DNA from: a virus
Length of the DNA: 39,165 nucleotides
Virus record (IMG/VR): IMGVR_UViG_3300042991_000341
Location: 1-39,165 of that record
Strand: one strand, 5' to 3'
Shown: in pieces, positions 30,488 through 38,186 of the stretch
How the letters are laid out: each line of letters starts with the position of its first letter
Position numbering within the stretch: the stretch's first letter is position 1
The notes under the pieces: model-generated
The model's database searches: none
Seen by the model: only the letters and a program-made list of their open reading frames with translations
Told to the model about the DNA's origin: nothing
Translations under genes and position numbers: made by a program

Positions 30488-30657
30488 ACTATAGTCCAGT
30501 TATCTGAGTTAAGCTCTTTGTAATTATTGTTAATAAAGGTAGTGAGTTTGTTGTGTAGCTCGTTAATTTCTTCGATGGTGAGTGCCACACTAATTTCGGT
30601 TATCATGTGTTTATTGAGTACAAGTGTGTATACTATATCTTTGTTTATTTCAATCAT
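30484..30657 (-). CDS. 57-residue hypothetical protein
   Basis: MIEINKDIVYTLVLNKHMIT, EISVALTIEEINELHNKLTT, FINNNYKELNSDNWTIV; ends with ATGA into the next gene. It is the first of a chain of four short overlapping genes leading into the DUF6745-like gene. VALTIEEINELHNKL is a common helix start in small phage proteins. Confidence 0.55.
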   Translation of the reverse strand: MIEINKDIVYTLVLNKHMITEISVALTIEEINELHNKLTTFINNNYKELNSDNWTIV

Positions 30658-30792
30658 TTAGATTTCTGTTATAAAACTTTTAATTTGATTTGGGGTGAAC
30701 TCTGAACTTAGTAACAGCGTCCTCCAAACTTGTAGCCATTATTCCGTCTGTATAATTTAGAGTATGGAATTGTAATTGTGTAATGTTGCACA

Positions 30793-31245
30793 CTAATACA
30801 CATAACCTTCACTTGGAGCAAAGTATTCATCTATTCGTTCACTTTCACGCTCTTGCTTATAAGTGTCTTCATCTTCAAACTCGTTCTCTGATCGGTGGGT
30901 GATTACTTCCTCTAAGGCTTCTGGTTCTTCCCGTGGTGCTACGTCTCGGTCGTCTAGTGGTTGGTTTCTGTTTAACCCGATAGTTACGTGTGGTTGAGGA
31001 ACGGAGAAACTACTTTTGGCAACTACTCTTACTATTTTAAATGTATAAATTTCTAATTCGGAGTTAAAACCATCTACTTGTGTCAGAATCTCAAATCCTC
31101 TATCTTGCAGTTGTTTCTTCATTGCTTTAACATTCCATTCATTAGTTTCAAAACCCTGTTCTGTCAAAAATCTTGCTAGAGATGCGTCTATCATAGATGC
31201 CTTCTGGTGTGCAAGTTTTTCTGCTAGTTCATCTATAAAAGTCAT
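30793..31245 (-). CDS. Hypothetical protein with acidic C-terminus
   Basis: 150 residues. Helical start (MTFIDELAEKLAHQKASMID, ARFLTEQGFETNEWNVKAMK), a small beta region (GFNSELEIYTFKIVRVV), then a long acidic, probably disordered tail (ENEFEDEDTYKQERESERID). Starts 1 nt after the upstream small gene. The 135 nt after it up to 30657 hold no supported gene. Function unknown; an adaptor or decoy protein is one reading. Confidence 0.58.
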   Translation of the reverse strand: MTFIDELAEKLAHQKASMIDASLARFLTEQGFETNEWNVKAMKKQLQDRGFEILTQVDGFNSELEIYTFKIVRVVAKSSFSVPQPHVTIGLNRNQPLDDRDVAPREEPEALEEVITHRSENEFEDEDTYKQERESERIDEYFAPSEGYVY

Positions 31246-31246
31246 G

Positions 31247-31375
31247 TTACTTACTTAGTGCTTTTAATAATCTTTGGGAATGTTGGTATCGTTCGTGACG
31301 ATTGATAATATTCTTGAGTGAATGGCGATACATAAAGATATTTTTCTTTGGTACGCCGTCTTGATATAAAATCAT
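31247..31375 (-). CDS. 42-residue basic protein
   Basis: MILYQDGVPKKNIFMYRHSL then KNIINRHERYQHSQRLLKAL. Basic, with a strand followed by helices. It is the first gene after a sigma70-like promoter and abuts the next ATG by 1 nt. Function unknown. Confidence 0.55.
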   Translation of the reverse strand: MILYQDGVPKKNIFMYRHSLKNIINRHERYQHSQRLLKALSK

Positions 31376-31414
31376 AATATGTGGAGAAGGATTGATTAAC
31401 TTCCTTCACTATGT

Positions 31415-31443
31415 ATAGTACACATTACATCAGATATATACAA
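31415..31443 (-). promoter_or_regulatory. Promoter of the middle early operon
   Basis: Minus strand: TTGTAT (31443-31438), 17-nt spacer, TACTAT (31420-31415). The leader of about 35 nt includes GAAGGA. The remaining gap up to the methyltransferase gene (31444-31540) shows a G-rich run (GGGGACTGGGGG at 31446-31457) and nothing else I can name. Confidence 0.45.
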
Positions 31444-31540
31444 GAGGGGACTGGGGGTAACTTTTAGAAGCTAACTGCATTAAGAAATTTGAAAACTGTA
31501 ACAGATTTATATACCACGTATATTTTTTTTAGGTGTTTAC

Positions 31541-32353
31541 TCATTTGCCATTCCAGTAAAGATTTTCTATTACTTCTTTATTTAGTTTTGATGATAAAGT
31601 GCTACGGTGCTTAAAAGACTTAATACAGGATATATCTTCAGGAGCATTATATTCACTAATATAAACTGGATTAGGGTTATTTCTTACCCATTCCCAAAAT
31701 ATATCATGGTCAAAATCTATTCCGTAGTGATTAGTATTTTTATAAGGTGGGTCACAATATATAACTGAATTAGGTTTAATTTCTATTTGTCTGTAGTCTA
31801 AAGATGACACAGTTAGCTGTTGGAGCCGTTCAAGCTGTTCAAGCTGTTGGAGCCGTTCAAGCTGTTGGAGCTGTTGGAGCTGTTCAAGCTGTTGGAGCCG
31901 TTCTTGTTTGAACTGTTTTAATAATTGGATTCGTTTAATAGACGTTCCATCATAACCATTTGCTATAACGTATTCATGTGCTTGTCTTTTTAAGTTTTCA
32001 ATGTTTTTGCTGAATAGATAATCACGACCATTATTACCAAAAGACCATATCCACTTTATATATTGGTCAATATCCTTTTCTGCAAAAAATTGTTCTCTAC
32101 TTATCCATCTTTTCTCATCTTTATATTTTCCATTCACCGCATCTAAAAAAAGTTGAGGTGTTCCTTGTATGTCATTACAATGAATTGTTTGCCACTTATT
32201 TCCCCAGAGGTCTTTCTTTAATAGAGTAGCATGTGTAATAGCACATCCACCAGCAAACAAATCATAAAAATTATCTGCTGGTGGAATAATCTCAAGTATT
32301 TTATCTGCTAGTTTTCTCTTTGAACCTTTATAGGGAAATCCATAGTTAGCCAT
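31541..32353 (-). CDS. dam: D12-class DNA adenine N6-methyltransferase with internal Leu-Gln repeat
   Basis: 270 residues from ATG 32353 (a TTG two codons upstream is possible). GFPYKGSKRKLADKIL near the start and FYDLFAGGCAITHATLL form the AdoMet-binding motif I; SVIYCDPPYKNTNHYG is the catalytic DPPY motif. It methylates adenine in DNA, probably to escape host restriction or to mark phage DNA. Between them, residues about 150-180 are a run of L-[QE]-[QR] triplets coded by ten 9-nt units. Similar Leu-Gln runs are known from phage-type Dam proteins at this site, where the family has a variable insertion. Confidence 0.88.
   Translation of the reverse strand: MANYGFPYKGSKRKLADKILEIIPPADNFYDLFAGGCAITHATLLKKDLWGNKWQTIHCNDIQGTPQLFLDAVNGKYKDEKRWISREQFFAEKDIDQYIKWIWSFGNNGRDYLFSKNIENLKRQAHEYVIANGYDGTSIKRIQLLKQFKQERLQQLEQLQQLQQLERLQQLEQLERLQQLTVSSLDYRQIEIKPNSVIYCDPPYKNTNHYGIDFDHDIFWEWVRNNPNPVYISEYNAPEDISCIKSFKHRSTLSSKLNKEVIENLYWNGK
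31816..31905. repeat. 9-nt tandem repeat in the methyltransferase gene
   Basis: Ten contiguous units of the form GC(T/C)GTT(GGA/CAA), the last GCCGTTCTT. In the coding strand this gives L-Q-Q, L-E-Q and L-E-R triplets. Unit changes keep the frame, so length variation would alter the protein without breaking it. Confidence 0.9.
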
Positions 32354-32363
32354 ATACAATATG

Positions 32364-33170
32364 CTAACTTTTATATTCTGCTACAAAGCGATAAATTTTG
32401 TTATTCTCGATGATAATATCAGTGTCTTTATTAAACATATTCTCAGTTAGAAACGCTTGATACTTTTCATCAGCCAGACGCTTTAATTCTGCTTCGTCAG
32501 CCACGCGCTTGGCTTCAATCTCTGCCTTAGCCTCACGTTCGGCAGTATCCTTAACAAGCTGTTCAGCTCGTTCACGTTCTTCTTTGCGTGCTTGTTCAAT
32601 ACGGTTATTTTCTGCTTCTTTACGAGCTAATTCTACCTTTTCTGCTTCTAAGGCGGCACGGTCTTCAGCGAGTTTTGCTTCAGCAGCTATTTGTTCAGCG
32701 ACAGCCTTAGCAGATAGTCGTGTAGCAAACTCCAGCTCGAAGTCAACGTCAGTCATCGCTAATATTTCTTCATCTGTAAATTCAATCCCTACGGCGGTAA
32801 TACGTTCACGTTTAGCTGGTAGTGCTTCAAGGCGTGCTTCTTTAAGTAGTCGCTCTTTCTCGGCTTTATCGAGGGCAATGAGACGGTCTTCTTCTATTAC
32901 TACCTCAGTAAGTATTATTCGTTCAACTTCAATTACACCTTTAGCAAGGCGATTAAACTCAGAGCGAGCGTCAAGCATATAGTCTTTAACGTACTTACGA
33001 GTCTGTTGCATTTCCTTTTTTACAACTGCAAAGTTGTCATCGTTCACTGATGTAATCGCCCTACCACGTTCTGCGAGACTAGCTAATTGAGTAACGTCTA
33101 TCTCAAATGCTACTCCTGATTTAACCTCGATGTCTTTTATTTGGTTTATGATTGTTAGTTGTTGTGTCAT
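32364..33170 (-). CDS. DUF1351-like coiled-coil protein, recombination-associated
   Basis: 268 residues. Begins MTQQLTIINQIKDIEVKSGV, then a helical region (MQQTRKYVKDYMLDARSEFN), EFTDEEILAMTDVDFELEFA and a long Ala/Glu/Arg coiled coil (about residues 160-235). Order and composition resemble DUF1351 proteins that occur near phage annealing/nuclease genes. Such a pair, the PD-(D/E)XK nuclease, is encoded three genes upstream. The mechanism is unknown. Confidence 0.58.
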   Translation of the reverse strand: MTQQLTIINQIKDIEVKSGVAFEIDVTQLASLAERGRAITSVNDDNFAVVKKEMQQTRKYVKDYMLDARSEFNRLAKGVIEVERIILTEVVIEEDRLIALDKAEKERLLKEARLEALPAKRERITAVGIEFTDEEILAMTDVDFELEFATRLSAKAVAEQIAAEAKLAEDRAALEAEKVELARKEAENNRIEQARKEERERAEQLVKDTAEREAKAEIEAKRVADEAELKRLADEKYQAFLTENMFNKDTDIIIENNKIYRFVAEYKS

Positions 33171-33178
33171 GGTTTTAT

Positions 33179-33445
33179 TTATTTATTACATGCCAACTTC
33201 CTCTTAGTAATTGCTTCCATTCGCATTTTATAGCCAGCTACTACAGCCTCTCGTAAGTTACGTAGGTGTCGCTGAAATCCCTCTTTACGGGAGGTCATCA
33301 TGGCTGTACGGTTAATCTTCGCTTGATGTCTACGAGTAGCACGATTTCCTAGTGGGTGTGTTTCGTTATACTGTGGCTGTGCCACTGCGTCTGTTTGCTT
33401 CCTAGCTATTTGTCTCTTTTGTGAGCGCTTAGATGTTTGGTGCAT
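33179..33445 (-). CDS. Small very basic protein
   Basis: 88 residues, Arg/Lys/His/Gln-rich (MHQTSKRSQKRQIARKQTDA, PLGNRATRRHQAKINRTAMM). GNRATRRHQAK is a common nucleic-acid-binding-like motif in small phage proteins. Located between the YopX-like and DUF1351-like genes. Probably binds DNA or RNA. Confidence 0.58.
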   Translation of the reverse strand: MHQTSKRSQKRQIARKQTDAVAQPQYNETHPLGNRATRRHQAKINRTAMMTSRKEGFQRHLRNLREAVVAGYKMRMEAITKRKLACNK

Positions 33446-33448
33446 AAT

Positions 33449-33769
33449 TTATTTTTTAATTAACTCAGGATTTTCGTATATGTTACCAATTATTTTTAGT
33501 TCATAATGATTTATTATTCGTTCTGAAAGAGAGGATTTTCCTAATGCAAATTTCACATTACAATATTCAATAACTGAACGTAGGTAATCATCTTTACTAC
33601 TTTCAAGAATATCCCCTTCATAAATCTCCTTATTGTTCTTGTCTTTGAGATTTATATATTGCATGAATATGAAACCTTTTTTACCAAAATCACCAATATA
33701 AAATTGAGATAAGTCGTATCTCATTTCTTTTAAATGTTTTTTCCATACCCTAAATTTTATTTCTTTCAT
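33449..33769 (-). CDS. YopX family protein
   Basis: 106 residues. MKEIKFRVWKKHLKEMRYDL, FMQYINLKDKNNKEIYEGDI and YELKIIGNIYENPELI are the start, middle and end signatures of YopX-type phage proteins (function unknown, common in replication/early modules). The start overlaps the upstream nuclease gene by ATGA. Confidence 0.88.
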   Translation of the reverse strand: MKEIKFRVWKKHLKEMRYDLSQFYIGDFGKKGFIFMQYINLKDKNNKEIYEGDILESSKDDYLRSVIEYCNVKFALGKSSLSERIINHYELKIIGNIYENPELIKK

Positions 33770-34443
33770 ATTTTAATATCTTTTCTTTTATACGCTTCCC
33801 AACATACGGTGATGTTCTTAGCGGTGTTGATAATCCTCTCTTTCATCTCTGCACGTTCTTTATCGGTAACTGGTACAGGAACTAAATATGCTGGTTCTCC
33901 AGTTCTTCTAATAAATCCATTAAAGTCTTCCAACATTGGTATAACCTCGATGTATGATATTGGATTAACTGAACCGTGTCTTTTTTCTACTAAGACCTGA
34001 TAAAAGACTAATTGTTCCTTGTACTTTTTTGCATCTTTTTCATCAAACTTATTCTTTAGTTTAGAAAAATCTTCTAACGTATAAATAAATTTTGTTTTCA
34101 TTTCTTTTTCCTCTTTCATTGTCATCTTCCGTTTTAGAGATTTGTTGTCGATGACAGTATTCCCTTCATACATGAATTTATCTAAAGATCCACGGATTAA
34201 ATATCCATCAAAGTCTTCAATAATACGATATTCACTGATGTCTGCTGGTTGTATATCCGCAAGCCACCAAGGTAGAGGTCGTTCTTCAAGTCCTTCGGCA
34301 ATATTTGAACCTGCATCCATCCATTTAGTTTTTGTTTTCGGTAATTCTTCAGGGAAGTATTGTTCCATGGCAAGTTGCGGGTTCTGCCACCATTTTTGAA
34401 AAATACTGAATCGAAAGACTGGTTGATTATTTTGGAGTTGCAT
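33766..34443 (-). CDS. PD-(D/E)XK (RecB/Cas4-like) nuclease
   Basis: 225 residues from ATG 34443 (a TTG at 34473 gives ten more but lies inside a hairpin). FRFSIFQKWWQNPQLAMEQY at the N-terminus, GYLIRGSLDKFMYEGNTVID with the metal-binding Asp, then DNKSLKR (the D/E-x-K part), and KKYKEQLVFYQVL (the Gln-containing helix) are the order found in RecB-type exonuclease domains. Likely a recombination exonuclease working with the SSB-like and DUF1351-like proteins. A structured leader sits just before the start. Confidence 0.75.
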   Translation of the reverse strand: MQLQNNQPVFRFSIFQKWWQNPQLAMEQYFPEELPKTKTKWMDAGSNIAEGLEERPLPWWLADIQPADISEYRIIEDFDGYLIRGSLDKFMYEGNTVIDNKSLKRKMTMKEEKEMKTKFIYTLEDFSKLKNKFDEKDAKKYKEQLVFYQVLVEKRHGSVNPISYIEVIPMLEDFNGFIRRTGEPAYLVPVPVTDKERAEMKERIINTAKNITVCWEAYKRKDIKI

Positions 34444-34456
34444 AGTTATTTCTTTT

Positions 34457-34501
34457 CGTCCGCTTATCTCCAAGGGTATAAACCCTCAGAGTAAACGGAC
34501 G
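34457..34501 (-). promoter_or_regulatory. Two-level RNA hairpin before the nuclease gene
   Basis: CGTCCG (34457-34462) pairs with CGGACG (34496-34501), and AGGGT pairs with ACCCT (34473-34477 with 34482-34486) inside. On the transcript the stem is followed by AAAAGAAATAACT and the ATG, nearly the same sequence that follows the hairpin upstream of the adaptor gene at 8781. A translation-control or processing element is inferred. Confidence 0.5.
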
Positions 34502-34508
34502 AGATTAC

Positions 34509-35495
34509 TTAAAAAGTCGGTATTCCGTTTTCGTCTACATCTTCTTCGTGACTTATAACTACTGCTGGTGCTGTACTATTAGATACAAATTCAGCCGTTG
34601 CTTTATCCATTTCAATGAAGTATTGGCGTAAGTCCGCTAAGTGCTTTAGTGCCTTAACCTCAACGTCTGAACTGACTTGATTACCACGAGTAAAGATTGG
34701 TCGGTAATACTTGTTAATGATGTGATCACGATAGACTGCATCTACCTTCATCTCATAGCGGAAAAAAAATTCAGTCGCTGCAAAGGTAGAAAAGTAATTA
34801 TTAAAATACTTATGAGGTGTTCGCGATGCTTCAGTTTTACCGTTTTTGAGTTCAGACTCTTTTTCCCACAATCCAGTTCCTTTGATGATAAAGCGTACCA
34901 GCTCACCATTATGCAATGAATAGACATGGACTTTATCTCGGAGAACACCTTTACCTTCAGCGTTCTTAAAGGTTTTTCGGGCTTCCATTGCTGTCATTGG
35001 TCCGTAAGTAGCAACAACATTTTGCTTACCTTGTTCATTCTTTTGACCGTACTTAAAGATAATGACTTTATCCGTTGGATTTCCATTAAATTCTGAAGAT
35101 TTAAGAACTAAAGTCTTACCCTTATCAGTTGTTTGTTGCATAACTACTCTATACTGAATAGGTACAACTGTTATTGGTGCGGGTATTCTATCAGACTCAC
35201 TCTTTCCGTCTGATAACTTTGGTCTTGTTTGATAAGATTTATAAAAAATGGCTGGCTTACGCTTTTCCACTCCGTCACCAACGACTTCGGTTTCGACCGT
35301 ACCATTAAGTGTTAACGAATCAAATTTACGCCACTCAGTAATCGTAGGTGTTTGTGCCATAGCGGCGTACTTTGAATAATCAATAGCTGAGGGAGTTTCT
35401 ACTTTAGGAGTTGCCTCTTCAGAGGTAACTTCAACGGCATCTGGTGTCACCACTTCTGCTACTTCTTCTGGAGACTCGGTCTTTTTTGGTTTCAT
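34509..35495 (-). CDS. Probable ssDNA-binding / annealing protein
   Basis: 328 residues. An acidic disordered N-terminus (about 1-40), then a mixed alpha/beta core with RKPAIFYKSYQTRPKLSDGK, VVMQQTTDKGKTLVLKSSEF, KVHVYSLHNGELVRFIIKGT and RTPHKYFNNYFSTFAATEFF, and a C-terminal tail EEDVDENGIPTF. An acidic tail ending in a Pro/Phe tip is typical of SSB-type proteins, and the neighbours are a RecB-like nuclease and a YopX protein, so a role in binding phage ssDNA during replication or recombination is likely. The core family is not recognised with certainty. A 13-nt repeat (TTTAATGTTTATT region) precedes the start on the leader side. Confidence 0.52.
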   Translation of the reverse strand: MKPKKTESPEEVAEVVTPDAVEVTSEEATPKVETPSAIDYSKYAAMAQTPTITEWRKFDSLTLNGTVETEVVGDGVEKRKPAIFYKSYQTRPKLSDGKSESDRIPAPITVVPIQYRVVMQQTTDKGKTLVLKSSEFNGNPTDKVIIFKYGQKNEQGKQNVVATYGPMTAMEARKTFKNAEGKGVLRDKVHVYSLHNGELVRFIIKGTGLWEKESELKNGKTEASRTPHKYFNNYFSTFAATEFFFRYEMKVDAVYRDHIINKYYRPIFTRGNQVSSDVEVKALKHLADLRQYFIEMDKATAEFVSNSTAPAVVISHEEDVDENGIPTF

Positions 35496-35546
35496 ATATA
35501 GTTTATTTAATGTTTATTTTTTAATGTTTATTGCACTATTTTTACT

Positions 35547-35747
35547 CTACACCATCGGTATGATTGGTTCAATAGCTACTTGTAGATTACTTTTTACACC
35601 TACAACAGACCTCTTTTGGTAAATGTTCAAAGACAGCAATGCTGTCCCGCCAATGAATCGGGCGTTTTTATCACCTGTGTTCATTTTGATAGCCATACAG
35701 ATAGGACATTGTGCCAACATCTTGATGCCGATGATTTTTATTTTCAT
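35547..35747 (-). CDS. Small hypothetical protein with CxxC
   Basis: 66 residues (MKIKIIGIKMLAQCPICMAI...). CPIC near the N-terminus and a hydrophobic C-terminal half. It is joined to the upstream gene by the TAATATG junction seen in several other operons here, which supports its reality. Function unknown. Confidence 0.5.
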   Translation of the reverse strand: MKIKIIGIKMLAQCPICMAIKMNTGDKNARFIGGTALLSLNIYQKRSVVGVKSNLQVAIEPIIPMV

Positions 35748-35748
35748 A

Positions 35749-36123
35749 TTAGATTAGAGTCCCTAATTCAATGGCGCGTTCTTCTGTAAGCGATTTACGC
35801 CCACAAGTACGCCGTTCTTGATACCAAACATCAATATCTATAGCATAGGCGTTATAACCGTCTCTATTCTCTGCTGGGTAGCAACAGATGCACCAAGAGG
35901 GCGATTTGATAAAAGTAAAACCGTCTACCCTCATTTTATCCAAAGAGGTGTCCCTTATCTTATAGTCATACCTCTGGTGCTTCGCTCTCATCAACACAGT
36001 AATCTGTTCATTGGAGAAACCACTAAACGGAATTGATTTTCCTTTAGTTATTTTCACCTCCCATAAACCAAACGGCATCCTTTGTTCTTTCATAAGTAAT
36101 GCCGTCAATTTTGCCTCGTTCAT
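35749..36123 (-). CDS. Nuclease-like protein, Holliday-junction-resolvase type
   Basis: 124 residues. MPFGLWEVKITKGKSIPFSG with the conserved E-x-K, then FSNEQITVLMRAKHQRYDYK, IRDTSLDKMRVDGFTFIKSP and YNAYAIDIDVWYQERRTCG. The order E-V-K, S-I-P-F, helix with Gln, D...D..F is that of small PD-(D/E)XK resolvases such as RecU/Hjc-like phage nucleases. Sits next to the SF2 helicase, as branch-migration and resolution partners often do. Moderate certainty. Confidence 0.65.
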   Translation of the reverse strand: MNEAKLTALLMKEQRMPFGLWEVKITKGKSIPFSGFSNEQITVLMRAKHQRYDYKIRDTSLDKMRVDGFTFIKSPSWCICCYPAENRDGYNAYAIDIDVWYQERRTCGRKSLTEERAIELGTLI

Positions 36124-36131
36124 AATAAAAT

Positions 36132-38186
36132 TTAACTAAATTTGTAAAGCACCATTCCATGCCACCCCTCCTTTTTACTAGTACGAATGTCTGGTAGGTT
36201 CCCGTTCTTGTATAACTCGATACTTTCCGCATATCCCATCGCTTTCACATTTCCACTAAAGTCTACTATCCGAGCGTGTTTTTTCTCTGGATGGATACGT
36301 AAGATACGACCGATCATCTGAGAGTAAAGTGCCAATGAGCGAGTGGGTCGTATCATCACTAAACCATCTAGGCGTGGGTGGTCAAAGCCAGTAGTGAGAC
36401 ACGATACATTTAATACCACTTTGATTTCTCCTTTCTTGAACTTGTCTATAATTTCTTTACGGTCTTTCTTTTTAGTTCCTGCCGATACCACGGCAGAGTT
36501 CTGTATCACTTCACTATATCTAGTTGCTTGTTCAACAGATGTACAGAACACCAAGACGGAATGTGAAATATTAGCGAGTCGAACAATCGCATCTAAGATG
36601 TTTTCTTCATGTGGCAATATAAGAGCTTCATATTGGTCTAGTCGGAAGTCCGACTTTGACTTGTTGATAGGAATACTCTCATGTTGCAGTTTAGTGTTAT
36701 CAAAATAAGTTGGTCTGTGTAGGAAACCTTGTCGTACCATTTCTTGCGTTGGGATATTAAAAATTATGCCACCATTCCAAAAGTTCTCTTTCGCTCGACC
36801 ACGCATCCTAGTGATGACTTTAATTGTAGTCACTTGTTCATCAAAATACGGTGGGGCATACGTAGTGGAAAGTCGAAACGGCGTGGCAGTTACACCCACT
36901 ACTTTCTTAGGAGTAATTTGATTAAGAAACCTTAAGTACATCGTATCAGACATATCACAAGCAACACTGTGACACTCATCTATTATTATTAATGGAAAGT
37001 GTCTAAATAACTCAGGGGTGTTTACGACTGAACCGATTGTAGCTAAGGTTATTTTCTTGACTACTTTCTCACCCATTGATGCCGAATACACACCGATGTC
37101 TTCGGTTGAACAGACCATCTCTAACTTCTCTTTGTTCTGTTCTAGAATCTCGGCTGATGGTTGCAGTACGAGTGTTGGTACATTAAGTTGACGAACAGAA
37201 TCAGCTATTACATAAGACTTGCCACTATTATGTGTTATAAACTTATTCCTTTTTCCAATACAATATGTGTATGGTGCTTCTCGCATACAGATGGAATAGT
37301 AAGGCTCTGAAATTTTGACCTCGAGTTTGCTGTAGCTATTTCGCAAAGTGTCTCCCGTGTGACTTGAGGATATCTTTTTTGAAGGATATCGTAATGCCTC
37401 TTCTTCTCCAACATCTTCCTCCCCTCCATGTTTTTGAGATAGTGTTGTCGTATCTTCTTCCTCGAAAAGTCCCCCAATTTGTAGTTCCGTGGGTGTGTTG
37501 GTATTTTTATTTTGCCTGTCTTGTGTCCAATCCAAGCATTGTATTTTACCGTACACCATTCCAAATTCTCCGCCCTGTTGTCGTTTCTCTTTCCGTTCAA
37601 ATGATTTACTACTGGATGCTTCAGTGGGTTCAATAACCAATTCTCTGCCACAATTCTGTGAACTTTGACTGTATGACCGTTCATCATGGTACGTAAGTAA
37701 CCGTTCGCATCGTGGGCAGGTTTCATTACAGCAACTATGTTTCCCCCGTATTGCCTCGTGGTTAAGAGTCTGCCCGTATTGCTTACAAAGTAATTCGAGC
37801 TGAATCCTTTGGCTCTCTTCCATTTCTCTCCAGATAAGCTGATAGAGCGGATAGAATCCTTCTCCGTTAAAGAAAGGGTGGTCGTAGGTCGTTGTGATTG
37901 TTTCATTCTCATAAGTAAATGATAACATTGGTTTAGGATTTAGACTAGTCCTAAACATTTCATCAATTACGCCAGGAACAGATTTTCTACTATACTCATC
38001 GTAAGAAATTACAATGTCACCACGTTTAACTTCTTGAACTAATTTATATGTACCATCCCACATCGGAATAGAAGTATTTTTTGCTAAACAACCAGTTGGC
38101 AATACTAAAACATCTCGTATTGGTATCTCGTATCTGTCTACGATAGCTTGTACTGCTTGAGATTGGTAAGGACGAAGGGTTAGCAT
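36132..38186 (-). CDS. SF2 DEAH-box helicase interrupted by an intein
   Basis: 684 residues as translated, 396 after splicing. Helicase motifs: Q-motif region LRPYQSQAVQAIVDRYE, motif I PTG-SGKS (split by the intein after PTG), DEAH-like IIIDECHSVA, motif III VVGVTATPFRLS, motif IV LVFCTSVEQATRYSEVI, motif V TTGFDHPRLDGLV and motif VI YSQMIGRILRIHP. It resembles UvsW/RAD25-type helicases that remodel replication and recombination forks. It follows the HTH gene with a 7-nt overlap and precedes a resolvase-like nuclease. The insert at Walker A would abolish ATP binding until removed. Confidence 0.93.
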   Translation of the reverse strand: MLTLRPYQSQAVQAIVDRYEIPIRDVLVLPTGCLAKNTSIPMWDGTYKLVQEVKRGDIVISYDEYSRKSVPGVIDEMFRTSLNPKPMLSFTYENETITTTYDHPFFNGEGFYPLYQLIWREMEESQRIQLELLCKQYGQTLNHEAIRGKHSCCNETCPRCERLLTYHDERSYSQSSQNCGRELVIEPTEASSSKSFERKEKRQQGGEFGMVYGKIQCLDWTQDRQNKNTNTPTELQIGGLFEEEDTTTLSQKHGGEEDVGEEEALRYPSKKISSSHTGDTLRNSYSKLEVKISEPYYSICMREAPYTYCIGKRNKFITHNSGKSYVIADSVRQLNVPTLVLQPSAEILEQNKEKLEMVCSTEDIGVYSASMGEKVVKKITLATIGSVVNTPELFRHFPLIIIDECHSVACDMSDTMYLRFLNQITPKKVVGVTATPFRLSTTYAPPYFDEQVTTIKVITRMRGRAKENFWNGGIIFNIPTQEMVRQGFLHRPTYFDNTKLQHESIPINKSKSDFRLDQYEALILPHEENILDAIVRLANISHSVLVFCTSVEQATRYSEVIQNSAVVSAGTKKKDRKEIIDKFKKGEIKVVLNVSCLTTGFDHPRLDGLVMIRPTRSLALYSQMIGRILRIHPEKKHARIVDFSGNVKAMGYAESIELYKNGNLPDIRTSKKEGWHGMVLYKFS
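37227..38090 (-). other. Intein (288 residues) at the Walker A motif
   Basis: Starts with Cys directly after PTG and ends with His-Asn before the +1 Ser of SGKS. Block A is CLAKNTSIPMWDGTYKLVQE with VKRGDIVISY; block B is TTTYDHPFF (residues about 66-74); block F/G is YTYCIGKRNKFITHN. Both splicing halves are in the helicase frame, which stays open through the whole insert. The middle (about residues 90-255) has no homing-endonuclease motif in this frame but carries an HNH gene in another frame. Confidence 0.92.
37235..37912 (-). CDS. HNH homing endonuclease nested out of frame in the intein
   Basis: 225 residues in the +1 frame relative to the helicase, wholly inside the intein; its TAA ends 8 nt before the intein's last base. 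NUMOD4-type segment SGEKWKRAKGFSSNYFVSNT at about residues 28-47, then VHRIVAENWLLNP, VVNHLNGKRNDNRAENLEWC with the H-N-N residues of HNH_3 nucleases at about 84-120, and a helical basic C-terminus. Family motifs are complete, so it should be an active site-specific nuclease for homing of the intein. No strong Shine-Dalgarno precedes the ATG; expression by internal start or by frameshift is open. Confidence 0.9.
   Translation of the reverse strand: MRMKQSQRPTTTLSLTEKDSIRSISLSGEKWKRAKGFSSNYFVSNTGRLLTTRQYGGNIVAVMKPAHDANGYLRTMMNGHTVKVHRIVAENWLLNPLKHPVVNHLNGKRNDNRAENLEWCTVKYNAWIGHKTGKIKIPTHPRNYKLGDFSRKKIRQHYLKNMEGRKMLEKKRHYDILQKRYPQVTRETLCEIATANSRSKFQSLTIPSVCEKHHTHIVLEKGISL

Noticed and set aside
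30680-30739. 19-codon frame on the minus strand upstream of the micro-gene chain
   Set aside because: Very short, no overlap with neighbours and no recognisable sequence; left out as a gene.
32509-32982. 157-codon Ser/Ala-rich frame on the + strand
   Set aside because: Antisense of the Ala/Glu-rich coiled coil; typical complementary shadow.
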